A DNA stretch of 64,000 bases from Spirometra erinaceieuropaei (Eukaryota; Platyhelminthes; Cestoda; Diphyllobothriidea; Diphyllobothriidae), in assembly GCA_902702965.1 (NCBI GenBank), contig CACRXP010000234.1, positions 151,463-215,462 of the forward strand, given 5' to 3'. The notes under the pieces are model-generated. The model did no database searches and had not been told where the DNA came from. It worked only from the letters and a program-made list of their open reading frames with translations. Of the stretch, positions 37,060-46,557 are shown in pieces; positions within the stretch are counted from its first letter, which is position 1; each line of letters opens with the position of its first letter. The translations under genes were made by a program, and so were the position numbers.

Positions 37060-37500
37060 CCTCCTAAACTACTCGGACTTGAAGTTGAACACAGACCGAA
37101 GGCAACCATCTAGCTTCAGGTTATGAGACCGTAAGATCCATTACCATGGCAAGAAGGGTCGGTAGTCGTTTACCGGATGTGGTGCAGTCGCGGACAAGGC
37201 AGATACGTCGGAGAAACTGGGAAAATAGTCCGAATATAAATGGCCGAATATGCAGCAGCAGTGAGGTGGAGTGATACTAAATCCTAGATCGTGGCTAGTT
37301 TTACGGGACCCGATCACACACTGAGGTTCGATGGAGTCAAAATCGTAGCAAGAGGTGACCACCGCTTGAGCCATAAGCTGCTTAAGTTGCGACTCGCTGG
37401 CTTACATTCGACCAAAAAGCGCAATGACCTTCCGCTTTCATATGCTTTGCTGAAATTTCGCCTAGGTAGAATTACCACCCACGCGATTAGAGTGCGGCTG
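37060..37500 (+). pseudogene. Penelope-like GIY-YIG endonuclease relic
   Basis: Frames spanning about 37060-37260 give a linker (EVEHRPKAT, a DPLPW motif) and then VYRMWCSRGQGRYVGETGK, the GIY-YIG core with both tyrosines. MAEYAAAVRW follows. Frame 37291-37524 then supplies FDGVKIVARGDHRLSHKLL, a NDLPLSYALLKFRLG end motif and the frame's terminus. Stops in the linker and centre break the gene, and the RT portion upstream is not seen. The FDxxxIxARGD motif is shared with relics at 45.5 and 59.4 kb, defining one PLE subfamily. Confidence 0.75.
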
Positions 37501-37520
37501 ATCAGTAGCCACGATAACAG

Positions 37521-37980
37521 CTAGACAAACTGGCGAGTCAATTTTACGCTATGAATCAAAACGACCATGAAATAATAATAATAAAATGACTCGATTACGG
37601 ACTGGCGAATAATTATCGCATCAACCATGACCCGAGTCGTTCTTGAAAACTTGGTTCTAGCAACTGACTCTTTGGTTGTCTCTAAATCGCCTTCATGCCT
37701 TGAAATTCTGTGTTGAAGAGAAGTCAAGCGTAAGGTTCACCGACTTTAAGTTAAAGAATTTACGTGCACCCATGACTCCAAATTTAGCCAAGTCAACATC
37801 CAGGACATTTAAGTCCGTGGCAAATAGAACCTCATTGCGACTGGCCACTTCCTTGACTGATTGGAGAGACGAACGGTCAGTCGTCCTCACCTGGTTTAAT
37901 AGTGAACCAAGCGACAGAATTTTTCTATTTTGTAAATTAATCGTCCTCGTCCTTGTCAAGACGGATTCACTTTCGGGCAC
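37521..37980 (-). other. Two overlapping unassigned frames
   Basis: A 95-codon minus frame (37693-37980) with a hydrophilic, regularly spaced leucine pattern overlaps a 68-codon frame (37521-37727) rich in Glu, Arg and Thr. Read together they could be a frameshifted coiled-coil fragment. No family is recognised, there is no splice support, and chance frames of this length are expected. Confidence 0.2.
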
Positions 37981-38652
37981 CGAATATTAACTAATTTAGC
38001 CGAAAAAATTACCGACGTGAAGCATACGACTACCCTACACTCATGTCTACTCTAAGGGTCTTCGCGAAAGAGACAGCATCCCTGTATTATAATCTAGACA
38101 TCCAGGATTTTGATTCTTGCGAAGTTCCTCTTATGGCAATGATGTCGGGGTTTCTCTTTAAAACTAGCAACTTGAGCGTTGAGTTGCGATCGATGTGATC
38201 TAAATAATCCCACCTTGCAATGTGACGATTTATTACTAATAACTCTGTCTTGGACTCTCATACAACAAATTGGCCCGAATGTAGTAAACTTCCTTGCTCA
38301 GTAGACAAGAACAGAGTGCCTGGATGGTTCGATGGCCTAGTCAGTTTTGATAATTCACTTTAAAACTTTTCGCTGTAAATACATAAATTATCATTTCTCT
38401 GAAGGCGACATTAAGTCATACTTAAAAGACATGAAATACATTTCTGGAAAAACTTAAAATGATTTGTTTTAATGGGCTCCTTAAAGGGCACTTATGTGAT
38501 GTCGAAGTTGCGAATCCTGACTTTGGTGTAACCATTGCCTAACACGCTAGACTTCTTCAAATTTGTGTAATCACACCTCGTTCTCATCTAAATTTTGGTT
38601 TATTATACGTATTTGACTTTTATTTGTTCGGCGAATAAGTATATCTGTCAGC

Positions 38653-38746
38653 CGACTAACGCTTTTCGTTCCTAAGTGGCTGTTCAAAGCACTTGTACAT
38701 GTACCAATGCTTTGAACAGCCACGTTGAAAACAAAAGCGCTAGTCG
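38653..38746. repeat. 39-nt-arm hairpin with 16-nt loop
   Basis: Arms 38653-38691 and 38708-38746 pair without gaps. The inner 16 bp (GTGGCTGTTCAAAGCA and its complement) are perfect. The outer 14 bp (CGACTAACGCTTTT against AAAAGCGCTAGTCG) have one mismatch, and a 9-nt internal loop lies between. The size is like a microRNA precursor, but it could equally be a tiny inverted-repeat transposon remnant. Confidence 0.7.
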
Positions 38747-38880
38747 ACGGTCCCTACACATAGCTTACCTGCCAACACTGCCGAAGTCCTCCGGTTCATA
38801 CTATTCGTACAATGGTTGGTCCCGCAATAAATATAACGCGCTTCTCTTATATTGATGACCTAGTTAACCCTAGTAGCAAA

Positions 38881-39000
38881 CTATATCGAGACGATATCTA
38901 TTAGATATCTATTTTTCGAGATACCTATATCGACTATATATCGATTTTGTCCGCGGTCTAGATATCGAGTCGATATCTATTTTTCGAGATACTCCCGAAA
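38881..39000. repeat. Imperfect 68-bp tandem repeat of ATATCGA-type motifs
   Basis: The block GATATCTATTTTTCGAGATAC occurs twice, 68 bp apart. Each time it is preceded by a TATCGAG(A/T)CGATATC variant, with a TATATCGA segment between. The region is dense in GATATC and CGATATCG-like palindromes. It lies about 330 bp beyond the 3' end of the DUF4806 gene and could be subterminal sequence of that transposon. Confidence 0.6.
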
Positions 39001-39326
39001 TCGGCGATAGGGACACGTTAGGTCATGCGCATGCAGCGGTTACTTGTTCCTATACCCATATCTAATTTTATTATTGTCTGTTCGCCTTAGTCATGCCCAT
39101 CCCGGCTTACCTTGCCTGCTCTTGTCCACTTTGCAGCCCTTTTAACGGGCTAATTTTCGTTGATATTGCAACCGATGCAACTATGCCCACCAAAATGAAC
39201 TATTTTGAAGACTTGTAAGTAGGGAAAAAGTTTATTTGATAAAAAATAATATAAAATTGGTTTAATACATAGGTGAGTCATTTTTGACTGATGATGGCTC
39301 ACTCTTGGAGCAAGTTGGATTGTTTT

Positions 39327-40270
39327 CTAGAGGGTAGGAATTATATTAAAAAATGAAATGTATTCACCAGTCCAGCTCTTGTTCGCGCTTTCTCTATGCT
39401 GCCGCTGCACACAATTATCGAGCGACCTTTTGAGTCTTTTGGTAAAGGCACTCTCAAGATCGGATAGAGTGAGAGCGGAATTTTTGTTCCAACTCGCGAA
39501 GACGTCTAAGAATGTAGATAGAGGAAGTTTAATTGCAAACATACCTAGAACCACCTTGTAAACTGCAGAAGTGGACAGACTTTCTTTCAACTTTCTGCCC
39601 TTGAAGTTGACGTGTAGGGCTATTTCGTCCTCAAATAGCGCAAAGAATATGCGCTTAACAAAGTCATCCAGGCTATTACCGCCTAGACAGGTGAGGAAGG
39701 ACACCTAATTTTTTGTGTAGGTAATAAACGGACAGCCTACAAGTTCGTTTCTTATTGCATTGTCCTCCATTAGTGCATTCAGGTTGCGGAAGTCCGCTGC
39801 CGTCCGCATAGGCCGCTTTATGGGGTTTTGGGGTAGCGGTGCAGCCGCCGGCGCTGGTGACCTTTGAAGCACCTTTGCCTCTAACTCCCGCAAACGGCCG
39901 TGCAAGCGGCGGTTACTGTCAAGGATCACGTCCATCTTTTTGGACAGCCTTGCACTGTGCTGAAGGAGTAGGACCAAGGCCTTTTCCAAATTTGCCATTC
40001 TGTCATTAGGCACAGGTTCCTGCCACTCTGTGAGAAAGGTCAAAAGAAAGAATTTTTATTACCCTCGACCCGCATTTGCTCCCTTGAGGGAAGGGTGTCA
40101 TCGGAGTCGTCCATCTCAATATGGCTCTCGTTTAGTTCCTAGAAATCAGAACTGCGTAAAGTCATAAGACTTACAGGTGACGATATGCCTTCTCCATTAA
40201 AGTAGTAGAGGGCCTCTTCCAGTGCTGACCTACGTTCACGTGGTGGATTACGGCGAGTCGGCTGGCTCAT
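39327..40270 (-). CDS. DUF4806-domain protein, five exons, predicted transposon accessory gene
   Basis: I place exons at 40270-40175, 40138-40063, 40027-39741, 39704-39545 and 39505-39327. The four introns are 36, 35, 36 and 39 nt, all GT-AG, and removing them keeps one frame of 265 codons. The start ATG encodes MSQPTRRNPPRERRSALEEA. Residues about 68-115 look coiled coil (MANLEKALVLLLQHSARLSK and on). About 127-230 match DUF4806: an FRNLNALMED stretch, RNELVSFLTCLGGNSLDDFV, then KRIFFALFEDEIALHVNFKG and an SAVYKVVL end. The domain's function is unknown; it occurs in animal and transposon-borne proteins. A minus-strand AATAAA lies at 39236-39231, 90 bp past the stop. It sits 226 bp downstream of the transposase on the same strand. 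The last intron is least certain, because both spliced and unspliced readings stay open. Confidence 0.8.
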
Positions 40271-40453
40271 GGTAATGTCTACAAACGCACAGGGAACAAT
40301 TAAGTGACCAGTATTTGTGACACTAGTAATCTTATAACTAGAACCACTTCGCCCCTGCAGTGCTTGTAAACCTCTCACTATGTTTACTGTGCGTTTGTAG
40401 GGCTACGAGCACTGTTCGCGAGAGCAAGAGGACAGTAAGTGGTAATTAAGAGC

Positions 40454-40479
40454 GGCCTACAGATACCTATCTGTAGGCC
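40454..40479. repeat. 26-bp near-perfect palindrome between the two transposon genes
   Basis: GGCCTACAGATA and its exact complement flank a central CC, 18 bp beyond the transposase stop codon and upstream of the DUF4806 gene. It might be a protein-binding site or a transcript-end hairpin. No family is known to me. Confidence 0.6.
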
Positions 40480-40496
40480 TAGGTCTTAGTATCTCA

Positions 40497-42062
40497 TTAA
40501 ATCAGTTCTATTAAAACATAATTAGTATTTTGCGGGAAGCAGATATACTTAGTGAACTTATTCGGCAACGGTGCACAGCTGATAGTGCTCTCAAGCTCAG
40601 CCGTGAAGACCTTTAGCAGGGACGACTGTTGTGGATAATCAAAATAATGCGAAATGTTTACGAATTCACTGAATACTATTCGCAGGCAACTTTGTCGGTC
40701 ACGCAGTACGTTCTTTACACAAACGATCTTACCACCGATGCCAATGCAGTGGTTGGTGGGTGTGATGTCAATCCTAAAGCTGTCCGTGAGCACACATTTA
40801 TATTGCTCACAGTCTTCGAAACCAACAGGAACTACTCCTAGATTATGACCGTGAAGTAATTTTGGGGACTGCAGTGTACGTTGCCCGTATGCAGTTACCT
40901 CAACCTCGCTGAGTCGCCGTGCTATCTGCTGCAGTGGTCGTGACGGACTTCTGAGTAAGCCCTTTAATCTACCTAGGTAACTTTCAAAGGGGAAAGTTGA
41001 GAAGGAGTCTAGGACCCCATGACGCTCAACCTCCTCGGCAATGTGCATTATGCTGTGCACATTGTACACCATTTGTTCAACACCAAATAAGTCTAAAAAC
41101 TTTTTGGTGAATAACTTCAACAATTGCTTACAATACCCAATATTGCTATTACAAGAAATTGGGTTAGACAGCAAACGTAGAGCAGTAAACAAAAGCAAAA
41201 AAAGCTTGAAGTGCTTATGCGGCAGAACGTCTGACAGAACAAGAACACCGGAATATAATACAAACTGCCTGAACTCCGTTGCTTTCCAGGATTCAAAATC
41301 ACTTATTGATCTGCTCCGCTGCGAAAATTCTGCCGGTAGGTATGCATTTATTCTGCGAAGTCTATTGTCTATAGTTTCAACTTCCTCAGCTTTCAATATC
41401 GAAGGCTGGAAACGACCACTGGCTTTAGAACGATAATTCTTAACCCACAAACTTAGCAGCTTTTTCACTACACCCAAGTATATTAGGTGTAGAGGATCTA
41501 GGGGAAAATTGGAAATAAGTCCTAAGTTACAGGACAAAAATGGCGATGTCCCATCTACGTGTTCATCGTCCGTCGGCTGCAAGAAGTCTTCATCTTTCCT
41601 GTATCTTTCTCCTTCCTCGGGGTAGACCACTTTTCCCATATACTCTCCTACCACTGTACAACGTTCGCACCCGTAGTAGGCATTCACGTTCTTAATCTGC
41701 TTTACAAAAGCCCTGGCTGGTGCATCACAGATAACGGCTGTTATCTGAACGTGAGCCGGATGGCTCATTTCGTCGACTTGTAGTCCTGTCTCCTGAAGAT
41801 ACTTAATCTCATTAACCAGTGACCGGCAGTACAAGTGCACATCAGACGGCTTACCGCCACCACAGTAGATGGCAACCGGGAAGACATTACTTATAAATGG
41901 ACGGACTACTCTGCCTAGTATGGGCCATATTTCAGTCTTCGTCTTCTTATAAATTGGGACGCCGTCTATAGCTAACTGAACGTGCACATCATCAGCTACG
42001 GAATGAGAATACCCTCGCAAGCGTAGAAGTTTGCTAAGCTGCCTTTCAAGTCCTATGTGCAT
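40497..42062 (-). CDS. TNP2/CACTA-like DDE transposase (521 aa, N-terminus probably incomplete)
   Basis: One uninterrupted frame of 521 residues, by far the longest in the window. Motifs in order: VQLAIDGVPI (candidate first catalytic Asp, D33), a CGGGKPSDVHLY block, and VICDAPARAF (second Asp, D113). Then YGCERC (zinc-type Cys pair 132/135), SNFPLDPLHLIYLGV (D189/H192), a WKATEFRQFVLYSG block, VHSIMHI (H336/H340) and FPFESYLGRLKGLL (candidate Glu E360). This order matches an animal transposase family related to the TNP2 (Transposase_21) group; KDZ-type transposases are the main alternative. ATG 42062 follows an in-frame TGA six bases upstream. It also starts inside the usual GLExQL region, so an upstream exon or truncation is likely. 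The catalytic assignments are mine, by analogy. No terminal inverted repeats were found by eye. Confidence 0.8.
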   Translation of the reverse strand: MHIGLERQLSKLLRLRGYSHSVADDVHVQLAIDGVPIYKKTKTEIWPILGRVVRPFISNVFPVAIYCGGGKPSDVHLYCRSLVNEIKYLQETGLQVDEMSHPAHVQITAVICDAPARAFVKQIKNVNAYYGCERCTVVGEYMGKVVYPEEGERYRKDEDFLQPTDDEHVDGTSPFLSCNLGLISNFPLDPLHLIYLGVVKKLLSLWVKNYRSKASGRFQPSILKAEEVETIDNRLRRINAYLPAEFSQRSRSISDFESWKATEFRQFVLYSGVLVLSDVLPHKHFKLFLLLFTALRLLSNPISCNSNIGYCKQLLKLFTKKFLDLFGVEQMVYNVHSIMHIAEEVERHGVLDSFSTFPFESYLGRLKGLLRSPSRPLQQIARRLSEVEVTAYGQRTLQSPKLLHGHNLGVVPVGFEDCEQYKCVLTDSFRIDITPTNHCIGIGGKIVCVKNVLRDRQSCLRIVFSEFVNISHYFDYPQQSSLLKVFTAELESTISCAPLPNKFTKYICFPQNTNYVLIELI

Positions 42063-44015
42063 GCGTCAAAATGGCCTTGTTTTCATGGAATATGTAAAAT
42101 TTGCAACGATGAGTTTGAGAATTGTACCATCTATTTTCACTTGGTAAGTCTTGTGCCGTGAAACTAGAATTATTAGCTCATGTCCTGCTTGCATTCGTGG
42201 GTAGTTTGTGATTTAGACGGTTTTTCAGCGAGTGAACGCAAGAAGCCACAACTACATCCAAGTTATATTTTCACTGTATCTTTTGAGGCGGATCTAGGAG
42301 TCGCTGTGTGAATGTCAGCTACTTAGTTTTCGTGCTCGAACTTGCACCGTAACTCGTAACGACGCCAGTAGAAATGTTCAACGCTTGCTCAAAGGACCGG
42401 CCTGGGGGGGCAATACCGTTTTTCTTCTTGTGTCGTTCGGGGGATCCGCGTCAAGTCGCCCACTTCTTGGGTGGAAGGGTTGAGTTTTTGAAGCGTTTTA
42501 CGTTTGATACATGACAGGATGGACGAATTAGGCCGTGTTCTCTCCAATTTAAGGCATCTGTATTATCAAGAACGTAGTCGGTAAAATAGGCAGGTGGCGC
42601 TCGGCTGGACAGATAATCTAAAACTCCTTTCGGATTTTTAGAAACGCTTCCAAATGAGTGCTTTCTTGAATGCACTTGCAGCTCCAAAGTAGAAATCATT
42701 AAGCTGACGTAAGGATCTATAATGAGCTAGACATCAGAAGAGAGCTTTCGAGTAATTTTGATGACAAATGTACCTCTCAAGCTCAACTTTAACAGTTCCG
42801 GAGTCAACCTCCATGCGCAAGACCTTTATGCCCTACTCTTTTTAATTGCTTAGTCAAAGTCTGGGTTTAGAGTGAGGAACTGGGATTTCTGCGAGTCAAC
42901 CGTGAGATCCCACCTATCTCGGCTAAAAGTAATGCTTAATATGTTTAAATTATCCTTTATGGAGTACGCAGAGTGATGGACGCTCTGAGCGCAGGATTTC
43001 GTCTTCGTCTTGCAGCTTACCTAAAGAAGGCAGCACTAAATGGATATCCCGGAAGTCCCCAATCCGCGAGTCAGTTACGAGAATTGTCTGGTATATCCGA
43101 CGGTGCGCTGTTGCCGGAAGTTGGTCTTGAACTGGCACGCTTAGCCGAGCCGTACACCCTCATCCGGCCCACTAGGCGCTACGCACAAGGCTCGAATCGA
43201 TTCAAACAGGGTCAGTAAGACAGACGAACGAAATCACACGGAGTCGATAGCTGACAACCACGGAAAAGAGGGGAGGAATCGACGGAGGTCACATGGCCAG
43301 TGTGGAACGCTGCGTCGCCGACGCACACGCGAGGTCGAGGACAACTCACACGAGCAACAACGACTGGTCAGTCTACTGACTGACAAGAATGCTAAGTTGG
43401 TGCAACTACGACAGCCGCGAAGGAGACAAAGGTCACGCGAGCATCCCGCTATTGATCTCGAAGAAATCCAAATGAATCAACAGCAAACAGGCAGGTGGAA
43501 GTTCGTATGTCGAGCTCCGTTATAATATGCGGCAGGGGAAAGACCCCATAACTGAAGATTTGCAGGAACATCAAGCAAAGTACCCTGATGTTAGAAACGA
43601 GGAAGTTTCTAATTCGTCAGTACGAATGAAATCTAGTCCATGAACTCACTCTCTCTTCTTCAGTGGATGATGAACGCAGTAAGATATCCAGACCACTCTA
43701 TTGCCAGCTGAGTAGACCAGAAACGATATTCTCATCCGGCCGTTGGCGTTTGACGATTTTTATGATCCCATCACTATATCCGAATAATCATCGTGATCCT
43801 CACCTATCGGACGGCCAGTCGGTCCTGTCTTTCTTTGCGGTCGTAAGCGCTAAGCTGTGCGTATCGAAATTGAAGAGAAGCGGGTGATTTTTGACAACCA
43901 CCATTGGAGAATGATCCTTCGAATTAGGTACACTGACTTTGTCACTAGTTAGACGCGACGCGTGCTGCGTTTTCGCGAACATACCTCGGGCAATTCAATA
44001 AAGATAGTTTGGGTC
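42063..44015. other. No recognised gene
   Basis: This stretch may hold the missing 5' exon and terminus of the DNA transposon. The 82-codon minus frame at 42451-42699 does not match the expected N-terminal domain. Antiparallel frames at 42950-43218 are mutual shadows with no motif. Confidence 0.4.
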
Positions 44016-44563
44016 GCCTTGCTGAATTTCCGAGGAAATTAATGCGCGAACTTGGAGTAACTCTTTCGAAACAGGCCTTTTCAGGCACGGTCCGAAATTT
44101 GATATGAATATTTGAGCTGAAATCCATCAGCTACTGCGGAATAACCGCTTAATATTCACAAACCGCCAACAGGCAGCCAGTAGTATAGCATTGTGCAATA
44201 ATTTACCGTATTAACAACACAGGTATTAGCTAAAAGCCCAGACACGCGTGTTTTGCCGATCTTGTGCCGCTGCCTGACGCAGCTGCGAGGGGTTTGGCTC
44301 GTCAGGCAGCGGCACAAGATCGGCGAAACACGCGTGTCTGGGCTTTTAGCTAATACCTGTGTTGTTAATACGGTAAATTATTGCACAATGCTATACTACT
44401 GGCTGCCTGTTGGCGGTTTGTGAATATTAAGCGGTTATTCCGCAGTAGCTGATGGATTTCAGCTCAAATATTCATATCAAATTTCGGACCGTGCCTGAAA
44501 AGGCCTGTTTCGAAAGAGTTACTCCAAGTTCGCGCATTAATTTCCTCGGAAATTAAGCAAGGC
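44016..44563. repeat. Near-perfect palindrome of two 346-bp repeat copies
   Basis: Arms 44016-44278 and 44301-44563 (263 bp each) are reverse complements without gaps and with about two mismatches. They share a 22 bp spacer that belongs to the left unit (GCAGCTGCGAGGGG then TTTGGCTC). Each arm runs from the CAGGCAGCGGCACAAGATCGG block to the CAAGTTCGCGCATTAATTTCC block. The near-identity contrasts with the diverged copies at 16.6 and 21.4-21.9 kb. A recent event, gene conversion between the arms, or an assembly artefact are all possible. Confidence 0.85.
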
Positions 44564-44579
44564 AAGTTGAAACTGGGGA

Positions 44580-44715
44580 AAGCTGGGGGACCCACTGACG
44601 AGCCGAACCCCTCGCAGCTGCGTCAGGCAGAGGCACAAGATCGGCGAAACACGCGTGTCTGGGCTTTTAGCTAATACCTGTGTTGTTAGTACGGTAAATT
44701 ATTGCACAATAGTTT
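44580..44715 (+). repeat. 346-bp repeat, third unit next to the palindrome
   Basis: This segment repeats the GGGGGACCCACTGACGAGCC block, the CAGGCAGAGGCACAAGATCGG variant and the TACGGTAAATTATTGCACAAT end. It follows the right palindrome arm directly and in the same orientation, so right arm plus this unit make a tandem pair. Confidence 0.75.
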
Positions 44716-44914
44716 GGGTCGTTTGGCACGCAGTTCCTCTCCCGCTCATAATCACAGTGCTGCCACCCATCCGGGTAGGACGCCGGTCGAATTCTCCGGA
44801 TTCATCCTACCTGATCACTATTCGTGGAGATGCAGTGTCTACCAGCATCCCTTAAGGTCGAAAAAGGACTGGAGGCCGCTACTGCGTCCACTTTCACCAA
44901 CCGTCTTGGCTTAC

Positions 44915-45313
44915 TCATGCTACTGAAGCCTCGTGAAAACGAGGAATGGGCGTGGGGGTGCGGTTGGTCCCGCGCGAGTCGCAACGGCGTGACTCCCTCG
45001 CTCCTGGCGGACGTGCTGCGATGCCTTTGCATAGAGGATTAGTCAGCTCTGAACAATTCCCACGGGTCCTGACAGCGGTCACGCGTCCTAGACCGTTGAA
45101 GACGTGGCCATGCTTACGGGTCAAAATAAAATCTACTTGAGACCACCATACATGCCAATGGAAGTTGGAGCAAGTTTCAGCAAGCAGTCCGGAATAGGAA
45201 GATGCGATCTTTAGAAAGAAAAATGTATTGGCCTGACGTTCCAGATCCTCACTCGGGCCGTCAAGGTTGATTAAGGCACAAAGAGTGCAATGTTCATAGC
45301 TCGCAGTTGTCAC
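44915..45313 (-). pseudogene. Possible LINE endonuclease relic
   Basis: A 132-codon minus frame includes GLLAETCSNF, then WWSQVDFILTRKHGHVFNGL and a following RVTAVRT stretch. This resembles the SQIDFILVRR block of APE-type endonucleases in non-LTR elements, but no N-terminal endonuclease motif or downstream RT is seen. A chance frame in this GC-richer DNA is a fair alternative. Confidence 0.32.
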
Positions 45314-45540
45314 GCCACCACGCGCCGACTCTAATTAGCAGCCCTAGCTTTCATCGCCGGGGCTCCTAGATGATGCGATGATTACGTGTTAGTCCCCATA
45401 TCGGTCGTTAATTGCCGTAATTTTGTCACCGCTGTCGATTTTTCGCGTGATAGTTACTGAGCCCTGACGAAGTTTCAGCATAGAATGAGGGCAGGAGGCC
45501 ATCGCACTTTTTGATTGACTGCGGCTCGTAGAACTATGAC

Positions 45541-45682
45541 TCAAGCAGCCCGCGGCTCGCGATTGTCACTTCTTGCGAGAATTTCGGCCTCGTCAAACAT
45601 GAAGATGTAACTGAGTCCGGTCGAATGAGCCGCAACACGAAAGCTATCGTCCTTTCCCATTACTACTGCTTCAAGTTCCGCC
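45541..45682 (-). pseudogene. Penelope-like GIY-YIG fragment
   Basis: The minus frame reads an ELEAVV start, FRVAAHSTGLSYIFMFDEAE and ILARSDNREPRAA before a stop. It matches the central QVAAHSTG and FDEAEILARxDN motifs of the PLE relics at 59.4 and 37.3 kb. Only about 47 residues survive. Confidence 0.7.
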
Positions 45683-45690
45683 ACTTATAC

Positions 45691-46557
45691 ATAGGCTAAC
45701 TAAACTCAAATGGGTCGAATTAGGTCTTGTGCCGTCAATTGCGTCGGCATCTCTATCCCTGAAGGGACGCCCACCACAGGTTCCTGGGGATTAACTCATT
45801 TTCTGACTATCAGATCATCTCACAAAGCCTCTTTCTGAGTGAGCATCGCATGAGTCCTTCTGTGGTGGTGCACGATACTACAGACGGTTGTGATTTGTCC
45901 CGCTTTTCTTTTGCGTCAGTGGTATTGAATTTTAAATCCTTGGGAATCTTCTGCTCAGCCTACCCAAACAACAGATGCAATCCTCGTCCATCGTCTTTTC
46001 CTTGGTTTTTCTTCATACGTAGGACGATTTTTTCACTTGTAGAACTATGTGTTTTGAATTTTCATCGCATTATTTTCATCTCCGCTTTCTGAACAAATTA
46101 TAGTTTCTGTGTCTTTCCTTCCTTGTTCGTGCTATAAAGTGATAAGAAGCAGTATTAGTGCATTAGTGTTGATAAATCTGATGTGCACGCTTGAACACTG
46201 CTCGGAGAAAGGTCAAGGCAATATAAACTGCAGGTGGCATGCGAGAACGTCAAAGAGGATTCGGGATTTTTTCTGGAATTTTGGGAACTTTGGTGGCATA
46301 AGTGAAGTTTTTTGGGTTTATCTTGCTTCAAATTGCAACCAGTAGTCTCCTCTACCACCCCAACGAGGCTGTTGCGTTCAAGAAAGGCTGCCAGATAAGG
46401 GAACTGCTGCATAATTTTTTATTTTGTTTTATAATATCTAATTTTTCCTATTAAACACCTTTTCGCCGTAAATAAATAAACCGGCTGACGCTTTGCTTCT
46501 CCGAAGAATGCAGCTAGATTCCAAATTCCACTTAAACTCCTGGTCCAACACTGTGTA
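45691..46557. other. No recognisable feature
   Basis: ORFs at 45850-46092, 46109-46345 and 46155-46412 have no motif. No shared repeat is seen before the foldback element. Confidence 0.4.

Noticed and set aside
38000..43500. Terminal CACTA-type inverted repeats for the transposase element
   Set aside because: I scanned both flanks for CACTA/CACTG-like matched ends with 2-3 bp duplications and found none I could trust.
43950..44720. Short ORFs across the 44 kb palindrome
   Set aside because: They read the same non-coding repeat on both strands, and similar frames recur at 21 kb and 48.7 kb only because the repeat does.
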